From: Sinotaia quadrata
Taxonomy: Eukaryota; Mollusca; Gastropoda; Architaenioglossa; Viviparidae
DNA length: 64,000 bases
Assembly: GCA_028829895.1 (NCBI GenBank)
Contig: CM054177.1
Location: forward strand, 36,920,564-36,984,563
Direction of reading: 5' to 3'
The notes under the pieces were generated by a model. It did not search any database, had not been told where the DNA came from, and saw nothing but the letters and a program-made list of their open reading frames with translations. Each line of letters begins with the position of its first letter. Position 1 is the first letter of the stretch. Positions 28,901 through 43,900 of this stretch are shown in pieces. The translations under genes and the position numbers were made by a program.

Positions 28901-31900
28901 ATTGATCAAGCTATAGTGTCATTTGATGGTGCCTGGGCCATTTCTTTGCCATCCACTTGTCCATTTCTAGACATCCTTTATACAGACCATCACTAGCATC
29001 TTAATGATTGAGTAAGCTTTTAGCCTTAGCAATTTGAAGGGTTACTTTTTAAGAAGTTCGCATATCATGAGTATCAAAGGTCTGTTTCCAATGGCCTTTT
29101 AAATCAGCATCCTTCTTTTCCAAGAGCTTTTTCAGTTTTGAATTCAAGTCTTCATGTTTAGTAATGAAATGCCCCAAGTTCTGAAGGCTTCATTGCATTG
29201 ATAGATGAACATCATCATAAATAACACACTGAGGCATTGGTACTGCGCCAGCATCTCTGGCCTCCCAAAAAACAATTAAATTTCAAAGAGTCATATTTTG
29301 GGAAAAGTTAGTACAAATTATTTTGTGATGTTTCAGTTTTATGTACATATCCATCATCTTATGCTTTACTATTTTGGTGCTCTTCTTTAAAACATTGCCC
29401 AATGAGCTTTGTTTTATCATTAGGGTAATAATAATGAATATAATTTCTATTAGATCAGGTATATAAATGAATGTTAGATATGTGGTCTGACTCCCAGTAA
29501 ACTATAAAATGGCAAATTCTATTACTAGGTCTGAATATTGTTATTTGTGTCTGACTCCCACAAAGCCAGGACAATATAAAAGTTATAATTCTGAAATTTT
29601 CAAATCATCAGAATTGTCAAAACATTTTTTTGGCCTATGTAATTGGGTAAGATTTCTCTCTATTTCCACTCAATAATAGCTCTGGCTGAAGTGTTTTCAT
29701 GTGTGTGTGGCATTCTTCTGAGTGAAAAAATACCAAAATAACCCCAGTAATGATAGTTCTAAATCTAATTGTATAAGCAATTTACATATAAAAGATGTAC
29801 TATCATGAAAACAAAACTAAACCATGGATAATTACTGTTTCTAAGTCTAGCAAAAAACATATCTGTTATCAATATCTGTAAATGTCAATAACTAAAGAAT
29901 AATAATCACAGATATTCAGACTATGTGTTATTTCTAAGATGCCAAGTTATACTAACTCAGTGATAGTAAATTTTATTAAAAACAGCTCCATTCCATATAT
30001 CTTCTTACTATGTGAAACACATTTAGGCATAGTTTAAATCTATATGCAGTTATTATTACATTTACCAGTTACCACACAAACACTACTCTTTCCAAATAAA
30101 TATCACCAAAATCATATACACCAAGCCATCATCATATATCTCATTCAAACAAACACACTTCACCTTCGATAAAAATAAATCTTAATAAAACCCACCATAC
30201 ACACACCATTACACAATAAGTAATAAAAAAGAAAACCACAAATTTAAAGGAAGTTACAAATGGCTTCCTCACATTTAAAAAAAAAAAATTCTATACATAT
30301 ATTAACTCAATTCCTAGGAAAAACAATGCATACAATAACTGACACACTAATAAAGCATGTAAGTAAACTGTAAACAATGACAGGCAAGTGGAAAACTAAT
30401 TCCATAACTTCCATAAATCTTTCACATTTTTTTTTAAACATTACTACCCTCCTAGAACAGAGTAAGGAGGAAGGCCCCACAGGAACTCTACAGAAACTGA
30501 GAACATCCAGAAGATGAAAAGTTTCCATGCAATTACTGTGGGGAAAAGAAGTGATTGCTACAACAACAACAACATATATATATATGCAGTTATAGCCCAA
30601 ATCTGCCATTCAGTCAGCTATCTCTTTTCGGCACTACTGTGTTTCTCTTGATGAAGAACATCTGTACTAGAGCTAACTTTAATATTAGATTCATCAAAAG
30701 TTGCATCATTTTCTTCTGAAGGATTGTCCTCAGTACTAGTTTTGCAAACACAAACTGATTTATTCAGCTGCATCACTTATCATTTCTGAAACCTCTGTTA
30801 CTATTTTCTTCTATTACATCATTTTGCTTCTTTAAGTACTATTCAATAGAGTGTACCTTAAACAGTATGCTGAAATAAATTAGCCACTGCAGACTCATAC
30901 AACAGAGCTGCAGATTTTGGTTTTTTTTTACCAACTAATGTAAGTGCTTTGTTCCATTAAGTGGAAAAGTGATCATCTTCCCTTTTAGCATCATTGGTTT
31001 CACGTCTGGTTATATTTATCGACCCTGCCACCGTATCAGGTTTCAAATTATCAATATCAAGTTATTATATCAATGCTAATACTAAGGGCAGTCAGCTGGC
31101 ATGCCCTGCCCTTCAATTCCTATGCCAAATATTTGGGACTGTTATTTATAAGACATAGTAATAGACAAAACTGTAATTTTCAAACTGTCAATTTGCTTTA
31201 AAGATTGATCATATAAGATACTCATAGCAAAATTTACATGCACACAAAAATGAGTAAACACAGATTTCAGATATGAGACATTGAAATAGTGGCAGATGCC
31301 TAAAATTAACAAACTTTTTATGCACAGCTGACAGACAGCCAGAGGTGTTTTGAAATGCATGTTGAAGAATGTTACTTTGGTGACTATCAGCTCAAAGAGA
31401 AGCTGTAACTTGGCAACAGCATGATAAGAAGAAAGGAGATTTGTGTTGGCAGTTTGCTTGAATAGGTAGTCTAATGATGTGTGTCCTGCAAGTACCATTT
31501 TGGAGGGATCAGGTGCCACTTATAATGTGATCTCAGAAGCTGGGCATGATGATGCATGTAGGAAGCTGACATGGTTATAAAAAAGCAGCTATTACTAATG
31601 ACTTCATAAACACTAAAAATCAGGAATATATGATGTAAAATTGGCTTTGCTTAACCACTGATGGCAGATTAAGAGATTAATCAAGAAGTCTATTCTAAAA
31701 CTAAATGTGGATCAAGGTGTCTCTTGTAAAGTGATTTCTATGGAAAATAACTTGCATAAAAGTAGGTAGTCCCAACCAATTTTAAAATTTGATTCAGAGT
31801 AAACAAATGTGTTTACATGATAGATGATATAAGATTGCATGCAAAATTCAAATAGAAAACCTTAACCAGTTTGTAAAATATCATCATTTGAATATACAAG

Positions 31901-34900
31901 TTAGTTGGCATCAATTTAAGAGATGAATATTTGCTCATTTCTGATAAATGTAAACAGTAAAAATCTTCAGAATCTTCAGTTATGAAATGGCAAAGTTAAA
32001 ATTATAACAGAGGGTATATTCTAAATGATAAAAATGAAGTTCTTTTCAGGGAATGTATTATGAAAAACTGTTTACAAACACAGCTCTTTATTATATAAAT
32101 ACATTTGATCTCACACTAAATAAAAAGTTATTATTTACTTTTATAAACAATCTGTTCACAAAAATGTTTCATCTGGAAATAATTATCAGCACATTAAGCA
32201 CATTAATGTACAAGTGTACCTTAGTTTACTGGATACTAAGTTATAAAATATGTAATTTACCTTCTTTATTGGTGTTGATGAAAAGATGTTGACTTTGGCC
32301 TACTTGTTTTATGAATTTGCAAGTTTTGTGTGGTGCATCATAATTCCTTTAGAAATTTTCTTTTGCTATCCTTCAAAATTGTAGTCTTTCTCAAATAAAC
32401 TTGCTATTATACTTTTTCTTTAAATTTTTTAGGTGATCCCAGTGAAGTGTGAGAACTTCAGAACAGATGTGACGGTAGCTACAAGTTTACTGAATGAAGA
32501 TATTGGTGCAGGTTCTGACTGTGCACTAGATGCTAATAATGGATATACAAGTATGACTAAATCATGTAAACTGTGAACAAATGTGATTAAGGTCAGGAAA
32601 AAGATTCTGTTTTTCTTACTGTGGGAGAATGAATGTAAATTTTAGTTCTCTTGTTGGAAGCAAGAGTTTTGCCCAAATGTCAGGAGACCCCCACAAAATA
32701 CAAGAGAGTTTTGACAGGAATGCATGCATAAATTATGCCAATGCACATAAAAATAAACAAATGGTAGCACTATTATTGTGATGTCTTTTATGTGCAGAAA
32801 TTTAGTGCCTGAAACACTAACACAAAAATTTAATTACTTCATTGATTCAAATTTTGGATGCTGGTCAACTAGAGTGTAAACAGTCAGGTCTCAGGCTATG
32901 AATAAATTTTATTAAGGGCATTTGTGATCCAATTTGGTAGGCAAATCAGAATCTGAAAAATGAAACATCAACAAAAATAACATTCCTACACCTAAGCAGA
33001 CCTGCCTCCTCAGCAGACCATAAGATCAATGATCCAAAACCAGAAGATTTTTATGAAAAGCAGAAGATTCTACATGGAATCGCATTTTAATAGAAATACC
33101 AATAATATAAAATAAATGCAATATAATAATAAATAATGTTAATTTTTATAAATTAGCTTACCAATGCTGTAATGATTTATGTAAAGTTTACAACATTTGT
33201 CTCTGATTTGTCTATTTTTTTTTTTAGTTTCCATTGAATGTCAGCACAAGCCAAAGGTAAATTGTTGAAAGCTATTGAATGGCACATAGTTGCCTCAGCC
33301 CTTGTGATTTGTAGCTGAAGTTCATCTGTTTCAGAATCTTTTGGCTGCTAAAAGGCCATAAGCTGCCTTTCTCCCTTGCATGAAGTCATGTTGTTTTTAT
33401 GTGATGCAGTTTTAAGAAGTCTACTGACATCTTGCAGTCCATTGTAATTTTATCTTCATGCTGTGCAGGAAACAAAGGTTTCCCCTTTTCTGCTAGGGCA
33501 CAGATAATTATACTTTCTGTGATAGTCTGATTGGTATTTTTGTTCATAGCACTTTTTTTTCACTTGTGGTTTATTCTCTTCAACTTGATTTTCTTCTGAA
33601 AGCCTCTCTAATTCTTTTCTAAACTCATTCTCAACAATTTCGCATAGGCATTCACTGCATCCACCATCTTTTATTCTACAAAGAGTCGATTTAGGGACAT
33701 TTCGTAGGTGCTAAGTTTAAAACATCCAGGCACACTTCCAAACACCAAGTATATTTCAACAGATACGATTGGTCAACCAGAGAAACAAACTACCAATGAT
33801 TATTTTAGTATCTTTGGCTGGTAGTTTGTCATAGGGCAGCTGGAGCCCACTAGTATTTTACGTAATGGCTATCATTTACTGACATGGGTGGCTGGCCATC
33901 ACAGAGCGGGTGATTGTATATGAGACAAGCAGATTTTTCGTCCTGTCATAACTAATCAGAAAATTATTGAAAATTAAACTGAAAGCGGAAAATTGCTTTC
34001 GTAAGTGGAAGAGTGGGAGATTACAGATAAGACTTGAATATTCTTCCGCTCAAAATGGAAGGTAGGCAGGTCTGCCTTAGCATCAGTGATGGCTGACATA
34101 CATCTACTCTGAACTAGTGCATCTCATTTATAATTAGTAATAAACAGATGTTACTACAATTGCATGTACACATAACTGAAATTCATATCAACAGGTTGCT
34201 ATGACTGCTGTAGCTTGAAACTTGATTGTACTGCTACTGAAAATAGATGTAGTGTATTAAAAAAACTATGACTAATTAAAACTATGACTGTGTAACTTGA
34301 AACTTGATTGTACTGCTACTGAAAATAGATGTAGTGTAATTAAAAATATACTACCTCAATTTTTTAATTACAAAAAACTGATTTTGAAAGTTTTCACACA
34401 ATCATAAAACCGAAACTCAACAGAATTCTATAACAATTGCCACAATCATTAACCATTTCACAAAAACTACTTTAAGCAAACATTTATTGAGTATATAAAT
34501 GTGTCATTCTCATGACGAAATGCAGATCACTATGAAGCAAAAACAGAACAACAATCAACATTGAAATGTTTAATTTCAAAAGCTATACCTGTCATGAAAA
34601 AAAAAAGCTTTCTATGAAACGAGCTTGACAAAGAGCTTGGTTTAATCAAAGAAATACTTGAATAACTTTCTCACATAGTAATCTGAAGACATCTGGCTTC
34701 TTAGCTGTAGTTAGTCTTCCCATTCCTGTACTGATGGACTAATATGATGGAGAAGTTACGAGCGAAAACACCACCAATTTTTTAATACTGAATTTTTGTC
34801 AAATCTGTATGCAAATGAGTAATATACAAAATCTCTTGTATCATCAGTTAAAAATTATACTCAAGATTTTATGTAACACCAACACAGTTAACAGGAAATA

Positions 34901-37900
34901 CATAAAAAGAGAGAATTCATGCAAAGGGATATAATGTTTTTACTGCAGTAAATATAAACAATTAACAAAATTATGCTCAAATATCTGATGGCTTATGATG
35001 ATAAATTTTAGTTTATACTGATTCCTTCAAAGCAGAAAGCTTTATAGTTTAAAGTTTTAAATCAATATACATTCTTGAGTTTGCCATTGAGATTGCAATA
35101 GTCATTACCCATTTAGTAATAATAAGCAGAACAATATCTTTTTTCTATTTAGGTAAGCAAAGTTTGTTATTAGTATATATAATTTAATTTTTTGATTACT
35201 GCTATACTTGCCTTGAGGTTCAGCCAATGGTGGCTGTTGCAGTGACTCTACAGAGTCTAAAGTCTGAGCTGGAAAGGTAAGGTATATACTAGGGCTTTCC
35301 TTGCTTTTTTCTATGATGGTACCAATAACAGACAACAGTGAGCCCTGTCATAAAGAAAACATGTTCAAGCTTGATTTTGATTTTAAAAAAACCTACAACT
35401 AGCAAACCTACCTATGCTTGTTTTCCTATAAGTTCTCACAAAATTATTCAGATCGGTGCAAGTATACTGTAAATCATATGTTAAGAGATTTATCATCATG
35501 GCTAGAGTTTTATATTCTGTAAGTATTTTATAATAATTAAGCTGGCACTACTGTAAGTTCATTATAAATTTCTTGTATCACAGGCCAGTTCAATACAATG
35601 AAACTCTTTAAAATAATAGATTATATGAGAAATGTTATATTAAACAAGGTGAAACATTTTTATGCATACAAATTCTCTTGCAGATTAGTAGTAATTTATC
35701 TCTCATTCTGCCTAGGTGGCAGAAAACAAGGCAGACAGAAAAAAATGTGGGCCAACAACATCGCAGAATGGTCTGGGGGAAAAAATTTGCAGAGACAGAG
35801 TTTGGCACATGACCGAGACAAGTGGAGGGAGCTGGTCAACCATTCAGCAACTCAGCGACCCAACAACCACACTAGATCATGGGACAGATGATGATGAATG
35901 ATGATGATCTCTCATTCAATCGATTAATATATTATAATATATTAATAATTATTAATTCTTAATTGAAATTTTAAATTTAATTTTAATAGATCTAATTATG
36001 TTAAACCTATCTTTCTATATTTTTGGCAGTGCTATGTGAGGTGGCCACCTACAAAATGCCTGTTATTCATTGTTCAGTTATTTTACATTCCCCTCTTTGC
36101 TTTGTAATTAATATGTGAAGTCAATAAAATTTGTAATATCTATTGGGGTTTATATAAATTTTAAAACTTTAAATTAAATATAGAAGAAAAACATGCACCG
36201 CTTCAAAATAGGATGTAAACAAATTAGTTTATACCTCCAATCTAGCTGCCTTTTAAATTTAGTATATATGCTGATTTCATAATACAAATTTTATTGTTCC
36301 CATAATGTTCTAATGAAAACTGTTTATCTGAAATGTCAGTTCTTGTAATTGTCATCATTATTATTAATTGTATTGTATTGATGAGAGATATTTAGCCGAA
36401 ATGCTGATAATTTGTTGTTTTGGAAGCATATACACTTAAAAGTGCTTTAAATTATCATACTGCATTGGTTTCTTTTTCCTTAGCAGTCATCTGTGATTAT
36501 TACTGTCATAATAATTTGAACATTATATATATATACATATACATACATATATCTAATTTATTAAATATTAAATAATTTCTTTCAATTACCCCTTTCAAAG
36601 TAGTTGACTGGTTAGTTTTAGCACAGTGACTGGTTGGGGTGGGGTTGGGGTGGGGTTTGGGGGGAAGAGAAAGAGAAAGATTGGGAAGTGTGAAGGGGTA
36701 TGAGTTAGAGAAAAAAAATGATGGAATGAAATTATTGTAAATATTTACAAAAGACATGTAAAACATCAAGACTAATAATAGCAATAGTAAATGAGTGAGA
36801 TAGAGAGAGTAAATAAAACTTAAATGACATCAAGAAACAGGAAAAGAAAGAATGCATAAGAACAACAAAAAAATATAAATCAGCATGAAATTATAAATGG
36901 GAAGAAAAGTATCCCAAGTACTTAAAACAATTCTTCATGATCCATAAGGACTTAATCTGGCCTTATGAATGAATTTCAATTTATATGAGTTTTATATAAG
37001 GATAGATAAAATTCTTGCAACCATGTATTATAATTTTATTATATTAGCAGGCATGTGTGGCAGTAAAATCAGTTTCCCCCCCCCCCCTGCATGATTTTGA
37101 AAAGTTTCTGTGGTACTAATTTTCTCACTCTTGATTCTGTGAATGTAATATTACATTAATTTGCTGTTATGGAAACTAAGGTAAACAGCTGACATGTTGC
37201 ATTTATTAGAAATAATCTTAAGAGTTTCCACTTTAAAAATGTCATGTATTTTCTTCACTTAGATGTACATGTACACTGTACCTACATTGTAACAGAAGGT
37301 TTTCTTTTTATCTGTTTTACTTTTTTTATATTACTTTTACTTTTATAATTTTTTGCAAAATAACAAATTTTAATGCTATTTCCCAACTTTCAAGTCAAAG
37401 AAAATAAAAATAAATCTATATATTCTTCTGTCACAATGTAAAAAATAACACTATTGTTTAACACCCGAAACGCAAATGACAAGCAATAATTAATTATTAT
37501 AATTTTTCTTAAATTATTTAACCTTCTGAATTTAACTAAGTGTCTGTCATTTTCGTTTTTTGAGATTTCTTTCTGAACCATTGTCAAGTTAGGATACTAA
37601 ATAACTGGTAAAGTGCTATTTAAGAGTTGGACGTCCAGTCTAGCGATATCTATACGATTGTATAATCAGCACTACATAGCAGACCCACCATATGCGCATA
37701 CTATAGACCCTTAGTCATGCATGAGCAGATACCAATCACCTGCAGCCATTTCTTTTGGCCATAAATGGAAATCTCTTAAGTAAGTGAAACTTGAAAACAC
37801 AGGCCCAGAGTTGGCCAGCATTGTCTATGAGAAATTCCTAGGGCTGTCAGTCCAAACGCATTCCCCACATGAGAAATGAAAATAATAGGAACATGGCTCA

Positions 37901-40900
37901 AGGCCCTTGCATGGACCAGTCAAGTAAAGTGATCTTTTCTTCCAGTTATAAAATGGAAAGTAAAGATGTAGGCATATATAAGCTAGCCCAAATTTGAGAA
38001 AAAACACTATATAAAAACAGAGTGTCTAAAAACACGTTCCTATTTTGAGGTTTGAGTCAGTAAACAGCGCATTTGATGCTTTGAAGCCTTTGTTTTTTCG
38101 CAGTCTGCTTCTACATTCTTCAGTCTACTTTTACTTCATTCTTCCAGCCTGCAATGCTACATTCTGCATTCTATGTTCTACATTATTCCAGTCATCAGTT
38201 TCATCAAGCTCTTCATTAATGACTTCAATCAAGACTTCACTGTTACTCCACCAGTCGTGCAACATTAAAGCTTATGATGTAATACTAACATCCAGCTGTC
38301 TATGAATCAGTGTCACTTAGACACATGTCAAATATAGCCTCAGCATATGGATCACACTGCCAATGTGTAAAGGAAGACAACTCCATCTTCACAGATAAAC
38401 AGTATACCAGGTGATTGTCTTCTAAAATCTATACCTCCTTAAAATACCTGTGTGACGTAACCTTTCCATTTTTTACTCTTATCTGTTTTGGCAATCATTA
38501 GTAACTTATAAGGAATTAGATTAAAAAATCAAGTACCATTTGCATTCCTCAAGAAAGAGAGATTTGGGTAACTGCATAATGAACTATACCTGATCATAAA
38601 CATTTCAAGAGCCTATCGCATAATAACAAACCAGATTTCAGTAGCAAATTCTTTCAATTTATATCATTAACTTAGGTTGAATGAACACTATTTATCAATG
38701 CCTTTGTGACTACTACTTATTGTGTATCAAATGCTTCTTATTTAACTTTCATTGTGTTGAATAAATTTTGTTATTTGTTAACTTTCACTTCTGTATTTAG
38801 ACAAAGAAGGAGATATGCATGCTTAGAGGATGGGGGCTTAATTTTAATTCCATTAAAAAGTCAGACAACAGCATATTTTAGGGAAGTGACACACACACAC
38901 ACACGCACGCACGCACGCACACACCCACACACCCACACCCCTTGAGCTGAGGGAGAGTGCATGGGCCAGAATTTCTATACTATCTAGAAGTGTTCAAACT
39001 TGCAAGGAGTGATAGGAGTTCTGAACCGGTAACACTCAGAGGCAGGTAGAAATAAATTAATTAATGGTTAGTGTCTCTGAGGTCTGACAGAGTTTCTCCA
39101 TCTGCAAATCATGAAGGCCTGTATGGGTGGATTAGGGGTTGGTAACTAATTTGTTAAACCACCCAAAACAACTATAATGAATAAAATTAAATGTACAAAA
39201 GTTTCATTCAAATATGACTGCTAGTTTTGGAGAAATTTTTGAGAAATTGTTCCTAAAATCTGATAAAATGCTAAAACACAAAAACAAGAACAAAGAGCTC
39301 AACATCTAATAACATAATTCTAAACCAATTACAACTATGGTTTTCAACTTAGCAAACACAGGCACTCCCATCTCCTTTCTCAGAAAGTAGAAAAACATAC
39401 AATTCATTTTTGAATTGTGCCCAGGCCTTTTTCCCTGAGAAAACTGTCACTAGAAGTAGAAATTGAAATACAAACTAGTAAGTATTATGTGAGTTTTGAA
39501 TGTCACTCAATACCAAGGTCCAACCATCTCTTCAGCAGCAGTAGCAATATTATTTTGATTTTTATTATTATTCCTTGAAATTGTTAGATGCTTTTTTCTT
39601 GATTGCTTGCTTTTAGAAGCTGACAGAAGTATAGATTATTTTACACAAACCATTGTTTCAGCCTGGGTGATTGAATTAAAGAAAATGTAATCAGATGCCA
39701 TTATGGAGCAACTGTAGTCATGTACATGTTTTGTGCAAGCAGATACACTATTTCAGAGTTGAAGGGTCAGGCTTTCGATATATGGAATATAGCTTTTGGG
39801 TGACCTGATGTTAAAAATAGGCTAATCTGACATTGGCACATTTTTCTGCACATAGCAAGCTGACAGGGGAGATAATGAGGATTTCTCCAGTGTGTTATAC
39901 TGTGGCAATAGGTGCTGAAGAAAGGCATGTTTCTAGAGCTTGAAAATTGGCAATTTAACACAGTATTTGAAACTCTCCAAAAGCGTGATGGATTGTGAAA
40001 TAAACTCTTCTTTTTTTATAAAACATTTTTATGACAAAGGGATGTATGATTCTGAAAATAGTCACATTAACTGTCTAAAAATTCAACAACAAAAAAACGA
40101 AATTGACCCAAATGACCCCAAATCCTGATTTTTCACTGCCGTACTTTGCCTTTAAAAGAATAATGACAAGAATGTATGGTCTACTTACAATAACCAGGAT
40201 TTACATTTATCTGTCTCAGAAAGTATAATAAATAAGCAAAATGTTAGGCACAAATCTTATTATTTTTTAGTATTAGTGAATAAGCAAAAATGTTAGGCAC
40301 AAATCTTATTAACAATTAAAATTGATTAAGGCCACATTACTACACGCAATGAACAAAAAAAATTTTGTTTCATGCTACAGCCTTCAAATTTGGTATACAT
40401 ATTGTCTTTGATTTAGATAAGAATAATCTGTTGTTAGATTTTGAATATCATGCTTAGTGTTTTTTAAATTAAATTTTTAGACTTTTTAAATATCCAAAAT
40501 ACGTTGTTGTTTTTTTAATTAAATAGTTCAAACACTTGCAACTGTCTGAAAATTTTTTAAATAACATTTTTATTATCCTTGATGCAACATTAAAAAAGTG
40601 AAATATGCGTTTAAAGAAATTTTAAATAGGAAAAAGTTACAATTTTTTTATTGACATACCCATCAAAAATCTTAAATTGATTTTGTGCACATTTACATAA
40701 GGAACAAATATTCCAAATTTCAACTATGTGGGTTTACTAGGACTGAAAAACATAGTTTTATGAAAAACGTACTTAAAGTATAATAATGACTGTAAAACAT
40801 GGAATTTGTGTTCAATATTTACTTTTTTTTAAAAATAATTATGCCTTATCCATAGCACAATGAGTTCCTAACAATCATTTAATCCCCCTAATAATCCTGA

Positions 40901-43900
40901 GCCTAGGTACTGCCTTCTGCACTGCACAAATCTTCAACTTAATTAATATTTTCTTTTCTCTGTGATGTTGCTTAGTCTCTGGCTTGGCTAAATAGTCTGC
41001 ATGCTTGCATCTTCTGCTGTTTTGTACCTCCTGGGATGCTTGGAGTACAACAGTAGGTGTCACATCCAAGTGTTTCATCACTTGAGATAAATGTGCATAG
41101 CCTTGATTGAAGTGAGAAACTGCACTGGTGGCCACTGCACAAATACATTGTGCTCATATGTGAACTGTCTTAGAACTATACCTATCAAAAATCAATCACT
41201 ACCCCCACCCCATGATTAGAAGTAAATCCATGCTTGTGCCATGTTCCATCAAAAGAAACCATAACATCAAGTGGGTGAGCTTTGTCTTTTTTTATCAGCA
41301 GAAGCAACAGTTCACCATCTTTAATGTTACCACCACTATCAACTTAATATTACCACCACTATCATCATCATCAGTACTGTTTAAATCACTATCATCAGTT
41401 TGATCTAACAGGATTCTTATCATCATGCTGACAGAATAGTTTCAGCAACTGCAATGTTTGCTAATGAAACTTTTTTGAAGCCTGGTGTAAGATTTGGAAT
41501 GCATTGAAGGCAGGTTGAGCATAGAAGAAAATTTTCTCAATGCTGCATGCCCCATCCCCAACTTATTAAAACACATGACCATTGCATTATTTATATCAAA
41601 CCCACACTAGAAATGTTACTGCCCCATCACAACTCACTTGCATACGAACAGGGAAACCCATATTCTCTCCCAAACACTTTCATATTTCCCAACTTTTGCA
41701 TTTAGAGCAAGCAAACGATGAAAAAAAATGCATTCAATTTATCTAACTCAACAATGCACCTGATATTCTTCTCTGAAGTGGTAACAGCTGTTAACTTCGG
41801 CTGAAGCAAAATTAAATTCCACCTGGAAATAGTTGGGGGGGGGGGGTGGAGTGGTGGGCATCAAGCAAATCACTGGCAGCAATCTACATGGTAGCGCTAG
41901 GAACACTATAAATATTTAGCATGGCATTCCTAGAAATAGACTGATGGGGGTTGACCAAAGGTACAGCAGGCAAATCAGGCTGTTCTACATTGCCAGCAAC
42001 AATCAAAGTTTGTTTTCTTGTGGAAGTAGGTGGGTGGGAAATTCATTGGCAGCAATTTTGAAAAAGCCCGGATTTGATATGTAACCAACAGCAACTGCTG
42101 TTTTAACCAATCAAAGAGCAATTTTCACTTTTGTACTACATGACATATGCCAAACAAGCACTTGTAGTGGGTCATGGTTTCATCAAACCACGTGTTTATA
42201 TGGTGTTAAGAAACGTGTAGCCAATGTTTTTTGTATAAGGGAGGTAATTCCCTTTAATTCTATATATAACACTCTATGATTTAGTTTTAAACAATGGTGG
42301 ACTATTGTGAAGCAAAGTGGACTATTATTGGCGATACTATGCAAAGAAAATGCTTTTTTGAACACAGGTAGGTTGGAAAAACAACTTTATTTGCACAAAA
42401 CCCCACAATTTTTAATAAGAATATACATATTTTCTGCAAAAGAAGATATCAAATATGTAAATGTGTAAAAATCTCAAAACTGGAAAGAAGAAAATTAAAT
42501 AAGAAAAAAATTGATTTCTCATGCCATATGTGCCCTTAAATGCTGGAAAATACCCCAAAATTTTATAAGATGGTCAAAAACCATTTTTAAAAAGTGTAAA
42601 TATGTACTATTAGCTGCTGCATATATGTTCATATTATTTTTATTATATATTATTTTTTTCTAGCTGTTGTGAAACGTAACTGTTAGTATTAGTAATAAGC
42701 AATAAAACAATATAAATAAAATATATTTTATAAATTTTATAATATTTTATCTACTGGAAAAAATATATGAATTATACCATAGCTTTTGTAGTCATAAAGT
42801 ATCTGAGAAGAACAGAAAGTTCTGATGTAGAGATTTCCTCTTGTCCCATGACTTGAATAAGAGTTAAGATAATTCCATGAAAAACAGGCACTGAAAACCA
42901 CAAGTATTATTTAATGTGAGTAATTAATTCATTTCAACATTCAATGGATATTAGTATTAGTACAATAGTAGTATCTTGCAAACTATGAAACTACATGACC
43001 CTGGTATTGACAGAACACCAGTTTTCTCTAGCATAAAACAGCTGCTCACTGCCTGGTCAATTTACAGATCTGACATCCTAGAGATACTGAGCTTTACTGA
43101 GCAAAGAAATGGGGACTTTGTCTGAAATGCAATAACAGTTATACATGAAAACTTAAATCAGTTTACAATATCAATAAAGATATTCAAATAATAATAAAAT
43201 AATGATAAATAATAAAAATTATCTAATTCTAAAGCAGTGTGTTTGTTTTTGACTGTGATAAAAATATGATACAAGGTGTGTGTAATAAAAAAACAAAAAA
43301 CCACTTTAGTATATTTTAAAAATACATTGTATATCAAATAAACAGTAAGGGTATTATCATATTACCGTTCATTCACATAACTTATGAATTCATGCTAGAA
43401 TAGTGTCATTTCTTGTATTACATTGCTGTGTTGTACTAAATGTAAATTTTGTGAATTTGTAAAGAGTTGACGTAAATGATCAACAAGTATAAAAGTAATG
43501 ATGCACAATATTCCCTATGGGGTGGGCTGCAAATTTATGTTTTGAGTACTGACACTTAATTGGTTGCACAGGACATAATTCTTGTAATACTACAGAAATA
43601 TAATATGCTTAAATTTCAATCAGTGTTGTTAATTCAAAGTTAACACAATTGTTCCTAAATTGCCAAAGTACAGCTATTGATGTAATTTGTGTGTCAATAA
43701 CACCTGAGGAAAAACAATATGAAATAATATAACTGATCTGAATCAGTACAGATGGTTCAACAAAAACTTCCATCTACCAAAGTTGGGAATCATATTTGTT
43801 ACTTTGCCATCACATGACACACTATTATTATCAAAGTCTATCCTGCACCATCTCAAAGCTATGAAATGATCCTTCTTTCTAGATTTAAAAATTTTTAATT

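Larger units (their letters stand above)
38315..42777. other. LYST intron segment
   Basis: No exon recognised. It holds a CA/CGCA/CCCA tract (38890-38940), a short duplication of AAATGTTAGGCACAAATCTT (40219-40310, about 53 bases apart), AT-rich low-complexity DNA at 40440-40840, and a G run at 41835-41846. Open frames such as 40875-41135 on the minus strand have no family match. Confidence 0.45.

Noticed and set aside
36360..36430. TTTAGCCGAAATGCTGATAA, similar to a motif seen near the 3' ends of some retroelements
   Set aside because: It is too short and isolated to assign; no flanking coding remnant.
40875..41157. Two overlapping minus-strand frames of 86 and 61 codons
   Set aside because: No family motif, no consensus splice sites, and not needed by the LYST phase chain.
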